NCBI GenBank assembly: GCA_026003395.1
Contig: BPHE01000001.1
Span: forward strand, 237,577-301,576
Source: Vicingaceae bacterium
GTDB lineage: Bacteria; Bacteroidota; Bacteroidia; Flavobacteriales_E; Vicingaceae
DNA: 64,000 nucleotides
Direction of reading: 5' to 3'
Made by a program: the position numbers and the translations under genes. Positions within the stretch are counted from its first letter, which is position 1. Every line of letters starts with the position of its first letter. Shown here one piece after another: positions 10,901-19,835 of this stretch. The notes under the pieces were generated by a model. The model was not told where the DNA came from, did not search any database, and saw only the letters and a program-made list of their open reading frames with translations.

Positions 10901-12034
10901 CTACTTTTTCACAAACTTCAAAATATGCCTTTTATTTTCAGAGGTAAATAATTTGACAAAATAAACTCCCGGAGTTAAATGACTAATATCAATATACCGA
11001 AGATGGTTTCCTTTCATGATTACCTTTCCGGATAGGTCAAAAATTTCAAAATTATTTATATCTGTCTCTCTATTGCGAATAGAAATGAAATCGCCGGAAG
11101 GGTTGGGGTAAATGGTCAAAAAATCATTGCTTCCGGCCAAGTCATTGTTTAATGTTTGAGAAAGTTTATGTTTTAAAAAGAATTTCCAAATTTCAGTCGA
11201 ACCGTCCATATCATAGTTAGTTACATCAATCACTACGGCTCCTCCGGGCCAAGAGTGCCCTCCTCCGTTGATTTTTATCAGAGCCGTTTCTGTGTAGCCA
11301 CTACAAGGAGAATAGTCATGATATTCGGCGGTGCACCCATCAGAAGTATTGATATTCGGAAAAGATGATATCTGAGGGGTAGAATTACAATTATTGTTTT
11401 GTTGCCAAAAGTTCATCAATTGATTCACTGAAACCATATATGCGTTGCCATTATAGGGCACAGTTGCATCCATTGTTCCGTGTATATGCATCACAGGGAC
11501 AACCCTAGACGGGTTGCAACCTGAAGACCAATTCGTAAACATTGTACCGGCCACAGATGCTATTGCGGCAATTTTTTGATTGGAAAAACATGCCATGTAT
11601 TGAGACATAAACCCTCCATTGCTCAAACCCGTCATATAAACTCTTTCAGGATCTATAGAATATTGATTGGAAATTGAATCAATCAATGCATTTAAAAAAG
11701 CGGCATCGTCCACCCCTCCCTGCAATAAACCGGCATTCCAAAAGTTTTTGTTTTGAGGATCTTTCGTTCCTTGCGGATATATCACCAAACATCCGGCCGT
11801 ATCGGCCACCAAATCAAAGCGGGTATACAACTGCTCCTCCAGTGCATTGGAACCATATCCGTGAAGATTCAATACTAATGGCGCAGGTGTGCCGTTGTAT
11901 ATTTGAGGTACATATAAACGGTAAAGACGGTATTGATTGCCAAACCAAATGCTGTCGACAACTGTTATTCCACTTTGCGATTTTACAATTACATTGGATA
12001 AAACAATACTAAAAAACAATAGTTTTTTTATCAT
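10901..12034 (-). CDS. Secreted PHB-depolymerase-like esterase with T9SS type A sorting domain
   Basis: Extracellular alpha/beta-hydrolase of 377 aa. After a signal peptide (to about residue 19) comes an esterase domain of the polyhydroxybutyrate depolymerase/feruloyl esterase family. Visible are the oxyanion region NLHGYGSN, the nucleophile elbow GLSNGGFMSQ, the acid region HIHGTMDATVPYNG and the His in GGGHSWPG. The last 80 residues form a type A C-terminal domain (IYPNPSGDFISI, then FDLSGKVI, then LTPGVYFVKL, ending FVKK), which directs export through the type IX system and surface attachment or release. The real substrate (polyester or feruloylated carbohydrate) cannot be read from sequence. 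Isolated gene. Confidence 0.88.
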   Translation of the reverse strand: MIKKLLFFSIVLSNVIVKSQSGITVVDSIWFGNQYRLYRLYVPQIYNGTPAPLVLNLHGYGSNALEEQLYTRFDLVADTAGCLVIYPQGTKDPQNKNFWNAGLLQGGVDDAAFLNALIDSISNQYSIDPERVYMTGLSNGGFMSQYMACFSNQKIAAIASVAGTMFTNWSSGCNPSRVVPVMHIHGTMDATVPYNGNAYMVSVNQLMNFWQQNNNCNSTPQISSFPNINTSDGCTAEYHDYSPCSGYTETALIKINGGGHSWPGGAVVIDVTNYDMDGSTEIWKFFLKHKLSQTLNNDLAGSNDFLTIYPNPSGDFISIRNRETDINNFEIFDLSGKVIMKGNHLRYIDISHLTPGVYFVKLFTSENKRHILKFVKK

Positions 12035-12199
12035 TTATTAAATTTTATTTAATGTTCCAAATAATTTCTGTACGGTTATTTGCACACATATCTGTTGAGA
12101 AACAGAATGTTTAAACATGGTAAAGTTAATTATTTTTTTTTATGAATTGATTTTCATTTTTCTTAGGTCTTATTTTAGTCCAATATTAAATGAACATTT

Positions 12200-13528
12200 A
12201 TGGCAAAAAAACCAAAAATATTTGTTTTAGACACTTCAGTCATTTTGCATGACCATGGTTCATTGATGAATTTTGAAGAAAATTATGTAGCCATCCCAAT
12301 TACGGTATTAGAAGAACTTGATAATTTCAAACGAGGCAATGACATAAAAAATTATGAAGCCAGGGAATTTATTCGCATGCTTGACAAATTATCTGCAGGT
12401 CATACCTTGCAGAACTGGATATCTCTTGGCGAAGGAAAAGGGAAATTTAAGGTAGTGATTCCTCAGAAACTTGATCCGCAGCACGATGCCGACATTTTAT
12501 TTCAAGAATCAAAACCGGATCATAAAATCTTGAATACTGCCAAAACCTTGCAACTAAAGCATAAAACCCAAAAAGTAATTCTTGTCACCAAAGATATCAA
12601 TTTGCGGCTTAAAGCCAAAGCCATGCAAATTGATGCAGAAGATTACAAAACCGGTAAAATTAAAGATCTTAAAAAGGTTTACACCGGAACAGAAGTCATT
12701 GACAATCTGCCTTCAGATATTATAAAAAAACTCTTTACAGAGGGCTATATCGAAGACCTTTCTTTTATGCCGGCCCCTCCAATTGCCAACAATTATTATA
12801 TCCTGAAAAACGGAAATTCGTCCTCTTTGGCATTTTACAATCCCGAAACCAACCGCATCGAACGAGTGGATAAAACATATGTGTATGGGATTAAACCAAA
12901 AAATGCCGAACAAACCTTTGCGGTACATGCATTAATGCAACCGCACATCAAACTTGTCACCTTGCAGGGTGTTGCAGGAACAGGCAAAACATTACTTGCA
13001 TTGGCTTGTGCTTTAGAACAAAGGAATCAATTTGATCAAATTATTCTTGCCAGACCCATTGTGCCTTTAAGCAATAAGGATATAGGATATTTACCCGGAG
13101 ATGTCAAAGATAAAATAGGCCCCTACATGGAACCTTTATGGGATAATCTCAAATTTATCAAAAGTCAGTTTGGCGAAAATGAAAAAAAATTTCAAGCTAT
13201 CGAGGAGATGCAACGAACAGAAAAAATTGTCATCACTCCCTTGGCCTATATTCGTGGCAGAAGTTTCTCGAATGTGTTTTTTGTGGTAGATGAAGCACAA
13301 AACCTTACGCCTCATGAAGTGAAAACTATTATTACAAGAGCCGGCGAAAATACCAAAATTGTTTTTACAGGAGACATTTACCAAATTGACACTCCTTATT
13401 TGGATGAACATAGCAATGGGCTATCATACATGATAGAGCGCTTAAGAGGGAACAAAATGGTGGCACATGTCACCTTAATGAAAGGAGAAAGAAGCGAATT
13501 GGCCAATCTTGCAAATGAATTATTATAG
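12200..13528 (+). CDS. phoH: PIN domain-PhoH ATPase
   Basis: Cytoplasmic 442-aa fusion of an N-terminal PIN RNase-like domain (residues 5-150; LDTSVILHD holds the first metal-binding Asp) and a C-terminal PhoH P-loop ATPase. The ATPase shows Walker A GVAGTGKT and the Walker B-like FFVVDEAQN. This PhoH2/YlaK architecture has been linked to RNA unwinding and cleavage in other bacteria; the cellular role is not settled. The gene is monocistronic, and a strong bidirectional terminator follows. Confidence 0.92.
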   Translation: MAKKPKIFVLDTSVILHDHGSLMNFEENYVAIPITVLEELDNFKRGNDIKNYEAREFIRMLDKLSAGHTLQNWISLGEGKGKFKVVIPQKLDPQHDADILFQESKPDHKILNTAKTLQLKHKTQKVILVTKDINLRLKAKAMQIDAEDYKTGKIKDLKKVYTGTEVIDNLPSDIIKKLFTEGYIEDLSFMPAPPIANNYYILKNGNSSSLAFYNPETNRIERVDKTYVYGIKPKNAEQTFAVHALMQPHIKLVTLQGVAGTGKTLLALACALEQRNQFDQIILARPIVPLSNKDIGYLPGDVKDKIGPYMEPLWDNLKFIKSQFGENEKKFQAIEEMQRTEKIVITPLAYIRGRSFSNVFFVVDEAQNLTPHEVKTIITRAGENTKIVFTGDIYQIDTPYLDEHSNGLSYMIERLRGNKMVAHVTLMKGERSELANLANELL

Positions 13529-13578
13529 TTTATTTGAAACATTGATTTTAAATTTCCTTAAAAAAAGAATGTAAAATA

Positions 13579-13606
13579 AAAAAGCCCTTCACTTGAAGGG
13601 CTTTTA
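13579..13606. terminator. Bidirectional terminator between phoH and glutaryl-CoA dehydrogenase
   Basis: Perfect 10-bp stem AAAGCCCTTC/GAAGGGCTTT with a 4-base loop. Flanking A and T runs let it serve both convergent transcripts. Confidence 0.88.
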
Positions 13607-13609
13607 CTT

Positions 13610-14818
13610 CTAATTTTTCTTTTCAAACTGACTGCCATCGTTTCTGAATGCCGGTATTCCCGTTATATCATAGCCCGTTATTAACAAATGAATGTCATGT
13701 GTTCCTTCATAAGTTATGACAGATTCGAGATTCATCATGTGACGCATGATTGAATACTCTCCAACAATGCCCATACCTCCCAATATTTGCCGTGCTTCAC
13801 GTGCAATGTTCAATGCTATATACACATTGTTGCGTTTTGCCATGGATATCTGTGCCGAAGTAGCCCGCCCCTCATTGCGCAATACGCCCAGGCGCCATGC
13901 CAACAATTGGGCTTTTGTAATTTCAGTAATCATTTCAGCCAATTTCTTTTGAGTCAATTGAAAAGAAGCTATGGGCACGTCAAACTGTATGCGTTCTTTG
14001 GCATAACGCAAAGCTATGTCGTAACAATCCAATGCCGCTCCTATGGCTCCCCATGCAATACCAAACCGGGCCGAATCAAGACAGGAAAGAGGGGCTCCTA
14101 ATCCGGATTTTCCGGGAAGTAAATTTTCTTTGGGAACTTTCACATTGTTAAACAATAATTCTCCCGTAGCAGAAGCCCTTAATGACCATTTGTTTTTGGT
14201 CTCGGGTGTAGAGAAACCTTCCATTCCTCTTTCTACTATCAATCCGTGAATTCTGCCATTTTCGTCTTTTGCCCATACTACGGCTATATCTGCAATGGGT
14301 GCATTGGTTATCCACATTTTGGCACCATTGAGCAGATAGTAATCCCCTTTATCCTCAAAATGAGTGGTCATGCCGGCAGGATTTGATCCATGATCGGGCT
14401 CCGTAAGACCAAAACATCCTATCATCTCTCCGGACGCCAATCTTGGCAAATATTTTTTTCTTTGTTCTTCTGTGCCATATTTCCAAATAGGATACATCAC
14501 CAATGAGCTTTGCACGGAAGCACAGCTTCTTACTCCCGAATCGACCCGTTCCAATTCTTGCATGATGATCCCGTAAGAAATTTGATCAAGACCGGCACCA
14601 CCATATTCCTGAGGAATATATGGCCCAAACGCTCCCACTTCTGCAAGTCCTTTGATAATTTGACGTGGAAATTCAGCCCTTTGTGCATAATCTTCAATTA
14701 TCGGGCTTACTTCTTTTTTCAGCCAATTCCTGACTGTCTCCCTGATTAATTTCTGCTCCTCGGTCAATAAGTCATCCAACAAATAATAATCATGATGACG
14801 GTATCTGTCTTCTGCCAT
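13610..14818 (-). CDS. gcdH: Acyl-CoA dehydrogenase, glutaryl-CoA dehydrogenase type
   Basis: FAD enzyme of 402 aa in the acyl-CoA dehydrogenase family. The closest recognisable subgroup is glutaryl-CoA dehydrogenase (oxidative decarboxylation to crotonyl-CoA in lysine/tryptophan breakdown). The motif TYEGTHDIHLLITG contains the expected catalytic Glu, and the ending DITGIPAF matches GCDH rather than generic short-chain enzymes. FAD/substrate motifs GCFGLTEPDHGSNP and KMWITNAP are also present. It starts 6 bases after the M3 peptidase gene, so the two are co-transcribed. Straight-chain acyl-CoA activity cannot be excluded. Confidence 0.9.
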   Translation of the reverse strand: MAEDRYRHHDYYLLDDLLTEEQKLIRETVRNWLKKEVSPIIEDYAQRAEFPRQIIKGLAEVGAFGPYIPQEYGGAGLDQISYGIIMQELERVDSGVRSCASVQSSLVMYPIWKYGTEEQRKKYLPRLASGEMIGCFGLTEPDHGSNPAGMTTHFEDKGDYYLLNGAKMWITNAPIADIAVVWAKDENGRIHGLIVERGMEGFSTPETKNKWSLRASATGELLFNNVKVPKENLLPGKSGLGAPLSCLDSARFGIAWGAIGAALDCYDIALRYAKERIQFDVPIASFQLTQKKLAEMITEITKAQLLAWRLGVLRNEGRATSAQISMAKRNNVYIALNIAREARQILGGMGIVGEYSIMRHMMNLESVITYEGTHDIHLLITGYDITGIPAFRNDGSQFEKKN

Positions 14819-14824
14819 AATATT

Positions 14825-16549
14825 TTAATTTAATTGTTCATATTTTTCTTTCACGGCATTGGCAAGTCCTTCCACGTAGGAAGATTTGAAATCAAACCGG
14901 ATTCCTGCAGTATTGTAAATATCGCCGATCGGACGGGTATATCCCAACGACAATGCCTTTTTATATTTTTCAATGGCAAGCGCCGGGTTTTTTAAAAAAT
15001 TTATCCATAGAGCAATAGCGCCCAATTGGGCCATTCCATATTCTATGTAATAAAAAGGCACTTCATAAAGATGTAATTGCTTATGCCAAAGATATTGCAA
15101 GGCCTCGTCATATCCTGTCCAATCCACCTCACTACTGCCAAATCTTTTCATCAATTCTTCCCAATATTTTTTTCTTTCGGTTCTTGTGTGCCCGGGATGG
15201 GTATAGATCCAATGTTGAAAGGCATCTATGGTGGCGACCCATGGCAATGTTTTGATTACTCCTTGAAGTTGGTCTTTTTGGGCTCGTCGATAATCTGATT
15301 TGTCGGGATAAAAAACATCCCAATGACTCATTGACAACATTTCCATTCCCATAGAAGCAAGCTCAGCCACTTCGGAGGGAACACTTTTGAAAAAATTAAC
15401 CGGATAATGTGCCGTCAAAAAAGAATGAACAGCATGCCCTCCTTCATGAACCATAGTTACCAAGTCGCGGTGAGTGCCAACAGCATTCATAAATATAAAG
15501 GGCACACCGGTTTCGTATAATGGATAATTAAACCCGCCGGGGGCTTTCCCTACACGAGATTCGAGGTCAAGATGACCCATTTTGTCCATCGTAGCAATGC
15601 AGTTGGCAAAATATTCATCCAAACGTGAAAAACAACGTATGGTTTTCTCAATCAACTCTTCGGCCGTTTCAAATGGTTTCAACGGTTCCAATCCTTCAGG
15701 ATCCACATCCGTGTCGTAAGGTTTTAAACTTTCATATCCCAACAATCCTTTTCTTTCTTTATCAAAATATTGCACCAATGGTACAATGTGATCTTCAATG
15801 GCTTTGTGAAATAAAAAGCAATCCTGGGGAGTGTAATCAAACCGTCCCATTGCTTTAAACATGTAATCGCGGTAATTGTCAAATCCGGCGTTCAAGGCAA
15901 CACGGTGTCTCAAACCGATGAGCTCGTCAAATAACTCTTCCAACTTCTCTTTGTCTTGCAACCTTCTGTCAACAATTTTTTCGTAAACTGCCTTTCTGAC
16001 ACCCCGGTCAGGAGATTTAAGAAATTTTGCCGCTTGTTGCAGTGTTAAAGTTTTTCCTTCCCACTCTATAGTCATCGCTCCGGTAATGGAACCGTATTCA
16101 CGGCTTTTCTTTGAGATTTCGGTTTGTAGTGGAATATTTTCTTCACGGAAAATTTCTATGTCTTTCTTGATTTCTCTCAGATAAATGTAGTATTTTGACT
16201 GATCCAAACTATTGATGTGAGCGGAATCATACAACTTTAAATTTAATTTGTGTTCGTAAATAGAAGCATTTGGGGAAATATTTTCAATATAAAAATGAAA
16301 ACTTTCTACATATTGTTTATTGGTTGTGTCGATACTCATCTTTATGTATCTCCATGCAAGATCTTCCTGCAATACTGCTTCAAGCTCGTTTCTGTCTAGA
16401 ATCCATTGCTCCAATTCCTTTCCCGATGAGATTTTCCTGTTTAACAACTCTTCATAATAAGGTTTAACTTTTTCCCAACTCTCAACTTTAAAATCCGAAG
16501 GTAAGAAATGACGTTGCCGTTTTGTTTCCAATATATTGACTTCTTCCAT
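14825..16549 (-). CDS. pepF: M3-family oligoendopeptidase (PepF-like)
   Basis: Cytoplasmic zinc metallopeptidase of 574 aa that cleaves oligopeptides. The active site HEGGHAVHSFL (HExxH) lies near residue 370, with the downstream Glu ligand in PSEVAELASMGMEM. Length and the C-terminal helical layout match M3B oligoendopeptidase F. It is the middle gene of a minus-strand run: DUF5606 ends 5 bases upstream and glutaryl-CoA dehydrogenase begins 6 bases downstream. A role in turnover of internal peptides, perhaps feeding amino-acid catabolism by the next gene, is inference. Confidence 0.93.
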   Translation of the reverse strand: MEEVNILETKRQRHFLPSDFKVESWEKVKPYYEELLNRKISSGKELEQWILDRNELEAVLQEDLAWRYIKMSIDTTNKQYVESFHFYIENISPNASIYEHKLNLKLYDSAHINSLDQSKYYIYLREIKKDIEIFREENIPLQTEISKKSREYGSITGAMTIEWEGKTLTLQQAAKFLKSPDRGVRKAVYEKIVDRRLQDKEKLEELFDELIGLRHRVALNAGFDNYRDYMFKAMGRFDYTPQDCFLFHKAIEDHIVPLVQYFDKERKGLLGYESLKPYDTDVDPEGLEPLKPFETAEELIEKTIRCFSRLDEYFANCIATMDKMGHLDLESRVGKAPGGFNYPLYETGVPFIFMNAVGTHRDLVTMVHEGGHAVHSFLTAHYPVNFFKSVPSEVAELASMGMEMLSMSHWDVFYPDKSDYRRAQKDQLQGVIKTLPWVATIDAFQHWIYTHPGHTRTERKKYWEELMKRFGSSEVDWTGYDEALQYLWHKQLHLYEVPFYYIEYGMAQLGAIALWINFLKNPALAIEKYKKALSLGYTRPIGDIYNTAGIRFDFKSSYVEGLANAVKEKYEQLN

Positions 16550-16554
16550 CTATG

Positions 16555-17178
16555 TTATTTTTTTGTTTTAGTAGTTTTTTTTGAATTGTCTTTATTTTCT
16601 TTTTTTTGTCCGGTTTTGTCAGATTTAGATTGTTTTGATTTGTTTTTGGTTTTGGTTTCTTCTCCCTCTTCACTACCTTTTGTCTTAGTTTTTTTGCTTT
16701 TTTTGGTTGCAGATTTTTTTTCAGTGTTCGATGCTTCTTCAGGGGACTCTTGTTCACTTACGCCGGTTGATTCTTCTTGTACTGAGGGTTGTTCAACTTC
16801 TAATAATTTTTTCTCTGTTAAAAGATTAAACCAATTGAAAATTTTTTTCACATCATTATCGCTCACGCGTTCATTATCAAGAGGTATTAACTCGTTTAAC
16901 GCTTTGCGCAACACTGCAGCGTCTTTTTCTTCCGCTAACCATTTATCCCCACCACTTTTTTCCATCATTTTGAAAAACACCTCACCCAAAGGAACATTCT
17001 CTCCGGTGGTGAAAATGGTAATATCTTCCAGAGCACTGACTTTCTGGGAGGCAAAAACCGGAAATCTTTTTTGGTCGATAAGTGATTCTACAATCAAGCC
17101 ATTACGGCCACGGGCAATAATCTTAAACAAGCCGGATTTGCCGGATACGGAAATAATTGCAGTCAATTTCACTGTCAT
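16555..17178 (-). CDS. DUF5606 protein with long lysine-rich tail
   Basis: 207-aa cytoplasmic protein. Residues 1-120 match DUF5606, a small family found mainly in Bacteroidota (AIISVSGKSGLFKII, GLIVESL, RFPVFASQKVSALEDI). From about residue 130 the chain becomes low-complexity: first Glu/Ser-rich, then a Lys/Thr/Ser tail ending KKTTKTKK, strongly basic and likely disordered. Similar basic tails occur on nucleic-acid-binding proteins, but no function is established. First gene of the run with the M3 peptidase and glutaryl-CoA dehydrogenase; divergent from serS. Confidence 0.82.
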   Translation of the reverse strand: MTVKLTAIISVSGKSGLFKIIARGRNGLIVESLIDQKRFPVFASQKVSALEDITIFTTGENVPLGEVFFKMMEKSGGDKWLAEEKDAAVLRKALNELIPLDNERVSDNDVKKIFNWFNLLTEKKLLEVEQPSVQEESTGVSEQESPEEASNTEKKSATKKSKKTKTKGSEEGEETKTKNKSKQSKSDKTGQKKENKDNSKKTTKTKK

Positions 17179-17296
17179 AGGTCAAATTTTTTTGCAAACT
17201 TAATGCTTATTTTTCAATAGCAAGTTTTCTGTTTGTCGAAAGATTAATTTCTCAATAAAAAAGTATAGAATTCGCATAATTTTTCAAATGGTTGAT

Positions 17297-17304
17297 TACT
17301 TTTG
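17297..17304 (+). promoter_or_regulatory. -7 box of serS
   Basis: TACTTTTG fits TAnnTTTG and lies 17 bases before the chosen serS ATG. It also argues against an in-frame upstream TTG start at 17292, which would precede the promoter. Confidence 0.5.
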
Positions 17305-17321
17305 CCGAAAATTTCAACAAT

Positions 17322-18587
17322 ATGCTTGTATTGCAACAAATTAGAAACAATCCCGAAATTGCCATCAATGGATTAAACAAAAGAAATCTCAACGGAAAAA
17401 GTTTGATAGAAAATTTGCTTTCGCTCGATGAAGAAAAACGTCACATTCAACACGAACTTGAAACGTCACAGGCAGAAATAAACCATTTGGCCAAAGAAAT
17501 AGGTCGTTTGATGAAAGAGGGGCAAACCGAACAAGCAGAAATACTTAAAACCCAATCCAACGTCATCAAAGAAAAACTGCATCAAATTAAAATCAACTTA
17601 GAGAATAAGGAAGAACAGCTCAAGCAATTGCTGTATCAAATACCAAATATCCCTCACGAATCTGTGCCTCCCGGCAAAGATTCCGGAGACAACCTGATTG
17701 TATATCAAGAAGGCGAATTAAGAACACGGCCGTCTCGCCCTCATTGGGAATTGGCAAAAGAATACGGTTGGATAGATTTTGAAGCGGGTGCAAAAATCAC
17801 CGGTGCCGGTTTTCCTGTATACAAAGGAAAAGGGGCAAAACTACAAAGGGCTTTAATACAATTTTTCCTTGACGAAGCCATCAAAGCAGGTTTTGAAGAA
17901 GTCATCCCACCGCATTTGGTTAACGAAGATTCGGGCTTTGGCACAGGACAGTTGCCCGATAAAGAAGGGCAAATGTATCATGTGACATTAGACAATTTAT
18001 ATTTAATTCCCACGGCAGAAGTTCCTATCACCAATCTTTACAGAGACACCATTTTACGTCCTGATCAATTCCCGGTGAAAAATGTCGGATACACTCCTTG
18101 TTTCAGACGTGAAGCCGGTTCTTACGGAAAGGATGTCAGGGGGCTCAATCGCTTACATCAATTTGACAAGGTAGAAATAGTCATCATAGAACATCCCGAA
18201 AAATCTTACGATACTCTTGAGTATATGGTTGAATATGTAAAAGGTTTATTGAGAAAATTGGAACTTCCATTCCGTGTTGCATTATTGTGCGGAGGTGACC
18301 TTGGTTTTGCTTCGGCAAAAACTTATGATATGGAGGTACATTCACCTGCCCAGGACAAATGGTTGGAGGTAAGTTCCATTTCTAACTTCGAAACGTTTCA
18401 ATCAAACAGAATGAAACTGCGTTTTAAAGACCTTGATGGTAAAAATAAACTTGCTCACACTCTCAATGGTAGTGCTCTGGCATTGCCAAGAATTGTTGCA
18501 GGTCTTATAGAAAACCATCAAACTCCTGACGGAGTTTTGATTCCCGAAGCATTACGTCCATATACAGGTTTTGACATTTTAAATTAA
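17322..18587 (+). CDS. serS: Seryl-tRNA synthetase
   Basis: Class II aminoacyl-tRNA synthetase of 421 aa that charges tRNA-Ser. The N-terminal long coiled coil (about residues 30-110) grips the tRNA. The catalytic core shows motif 2 (CFRREAGSYG, preceded by VGYTPC) and motif 3 (LNGSALALPRIVAGLIENHQ). The ATG giving MLVLQQIRNNPE is the usual start; a TTG 30 bases upstream lies before the -7 box. A small lipoprotein gene follows after 6 bases, so the two are probably co-transcribed. Confidence 0.98.
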   Translation: MLVLQQIRNNPEIAINGLNKRNLNGKSLIENLLSLDEEKRHIQHELETSQAEINHLAKEIGRLMKEGQTEQAEILKTQSNVIKEKLHQIKINLENKEEQLKQLLYQIPNIPHESVPPGKDSGDNLIVYQEGELRTRPSRPHWELAKEYGWIDFEAGAKITGAGFPVYKGKGAKLQRALIQFFLDEAIKAGFEEVIPPHLVNEDSGFGTGQLPDKEGQMYHVTLDNLYLIPTAEVPITNLYRDTILRPDQFPVKNVGYTPCFRREAGSYGKDVRGLNRLHQFDKVEIVIIEHPEKSYDTLEYMVEYVKGLLRKLELPFRVALLCGGDLGFASAKTYDMEVHSPAQDKWLEVSSISNFETFQSNRMKLRFKDLDGKNKLAHTLNGSALALPRIVAGLIENHQTPDGVLIPEALRPYTGFDILN

Positions 18588-18593
18588 TTCATT

Positions 18594-19136
18594 ATGAGAA
18601 TAACCGTTATCATCGTTTTTCTTTCGATGTTTTTTCAATGTGGAGAAAGAACACAATTCACCAATGAATTGGCCGAAATAGACAACATGTTGCAACGTCT
18701 TGACTCTTTAGAAAAAAATTATCAAAAGATTGATACTGCATTGTTAAAGGAAATTCAAGTAAAAGTAAAATCAGACATCAAAAACATGGAACAACAATTT
18801 GACACACTTCCTCCGGACATCGCTTTTTATTTGTCGGAATATGCTTATCCATTAAAAAAACAATACAAACGTGTTTTGCAGCGATTTCCCGATTGGAAAG
18901 AATCAATAGAATACTCCAGACAACAATTAAATGACTTAAAACATGATCTACAAAAAAACTTGATTGATTCAGCAAAGGCATTTCAGTATCTCAATGATGA
19001 AAAAAACTTTTTGATGTCAATCGAGTCAGAGATCAACGAATTGGGCAATGCTGCCATGAACTATGCCAAAACATTTGACTCAAAACAACAAAGATTATAT
19101 CACCTGGTTGACTCCTTAAAACAAGTCAAAAATTAA
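18594..19136 (+). CDS. Small coiled-coil lipoprotein
   Basis: 180-aa protein of unknown function. A hydrophobic N-terminus ends at Cys16 (FFQCG), a plausible though short lipobox. The mature part is charged and almost wholly helical with heptad-like spacing (DSLEKNYQKID, IEYSRQQLNDLKHDLQKN), so a coiled coil in the periplasm is likely. It follows serS by 6 bases and converges with the exported 170-aa gene across 8 bases. Confidence 0.65.
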   Translation: MRITVIIVFLSMFFQCGERTQFTNELAEIDNMLQRLDSLEKNYQKIDTALLKEIQVKVKSDIKNMEQQFDTLPPDIAFYLSEYAYPLKKQYKRVLQRFPDWKESIEYSRQQLNDLKHDLQKNLIDSAKAFQYLNDEKNFLMSIESEINELGNAAMNYAKTFDSKQQRLYHLVDSLKQVKN

Positions 19137-19144
19137 TCACAGAA

Positions 19145-19657
19145 TCATGGGGCATTGATTTCCTCGATCAACTTTTCTTTTTGCAAATTTACCTTTGTAT
19201 ATTTTTTACAACCGGCCTTGACAACAAGTTGAATATTTTCCGGAAACGGCTGTTGCTCTTTCACTTGCGGCACTACCTCAATAGTATGACCATCGGACAT
19301 AATCATAATTGTCCAACTTTCTTTCGACTCAAATCCTTGATCGGTTTTTTCTTCCCAGATTCTTTTCACAATTTTTATTTTGTATTCTCTACCTTTTTGC
19401 AATAGTAGCGGTTCAAAAAGCAATTCATTATTATAAACAACCATTGATTTTATGGTGAGTTTTTTTTCTGCTTTCACCGTAAATTGCCAATTGATGGTTC
19501 TGCCGGCCATTCGCTGTCCGGCCGTAAAAATCGATTTTTCAGGAACAGAAAAATAACTTTCCAAATTATTTTGGCCACACATCATAAATGGTAAAAATAA
19601 TAAACTCACACTTAGCCACTTTATTGTCAAATTTAAAATATCGGTTTTCACAATCAT
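19145..19657 (-). CDS. Hypothetical exported protein
   Basis: 170-aa protein not recognised. A signal peptide with a long n-region ends near MMCGQN, possibly a lipobox at the Cys. The mature part is beta-rich with charged strands (WQFTVKAEKKLTIKSMVVYNNEL) and a C-terminal Cys-Lys-Lys. The ATG at 19657 overlaps the stop of the upstream 57-aa gene (TGATG), suggesting translational coupling; a GTG one codon earlier is also possible. Third gene of the isoaspartyl peptidase run. Confidence 0.6.
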   Translation of the reverse strand: MIVKTDILNLTIKWLSVSLLFLPFMMCGQNNLESYFSVPEKSIFTAGQRMAGRTINWQFTVKAEKKLTIKSMVVYNNELLFEPLLLQKGREYKIKIVKRIWEEKTDQGFESKESWTIMIMSDGHTIEVVPQVKEQQPFPENIQLVVKAGCKKYTKVNLQKEKLIEEINAP

Positions 19658-19830
19658 CACTTTTCAAATTTATGGTTAATTATCCACATAGCCATTATCC
19701 ATATCAACAATGATGCCGCAGCAGAAAATTTCGTATATAAATGCTTGACACCAAATATCAACATACTCAGAGCCGTTATAATAACCAGAGCTGAGGCAAT
19801 CGAAACTTTCAAAACATCTTTTTGTTTCAT
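19657..19830 (-). CDS. Small two-helix membrane protein
   Basis: 57-aa ORF, MKQKDVLK to NHKFEK. Two hydrophobic stretches (SIASALVIITALSMLIFGV and SAAASLLIWIMAMWII) are separated by a basic loop (KHLYTK), so it is probably a two-pass inner-membrane protein. It begins 5 bases after the isoaspartyl peptidase stop, and its TGA overlaps the ATG of the next gene. That tight packing is the main evidence that it is real. Function unknown. Confidence 0.6.
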   Translation of the reverse strand: MKQKDVLKVSIASALVIITALSMLIFGVKHLYTKFSAAASLLIWIMAMWIINHKFEK

Positions 19831-19835
19831 TCTCA

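Noticed and set aside
16508-17203. 231-aa plus-strand ORF rich in Phe, Ser, Leu and Val
   Set aside because: It is the antisense of the lysine-rich DUF5606 gene; the hydrophobic, membrane-like look comes from reading the Lys codons on the other strand.
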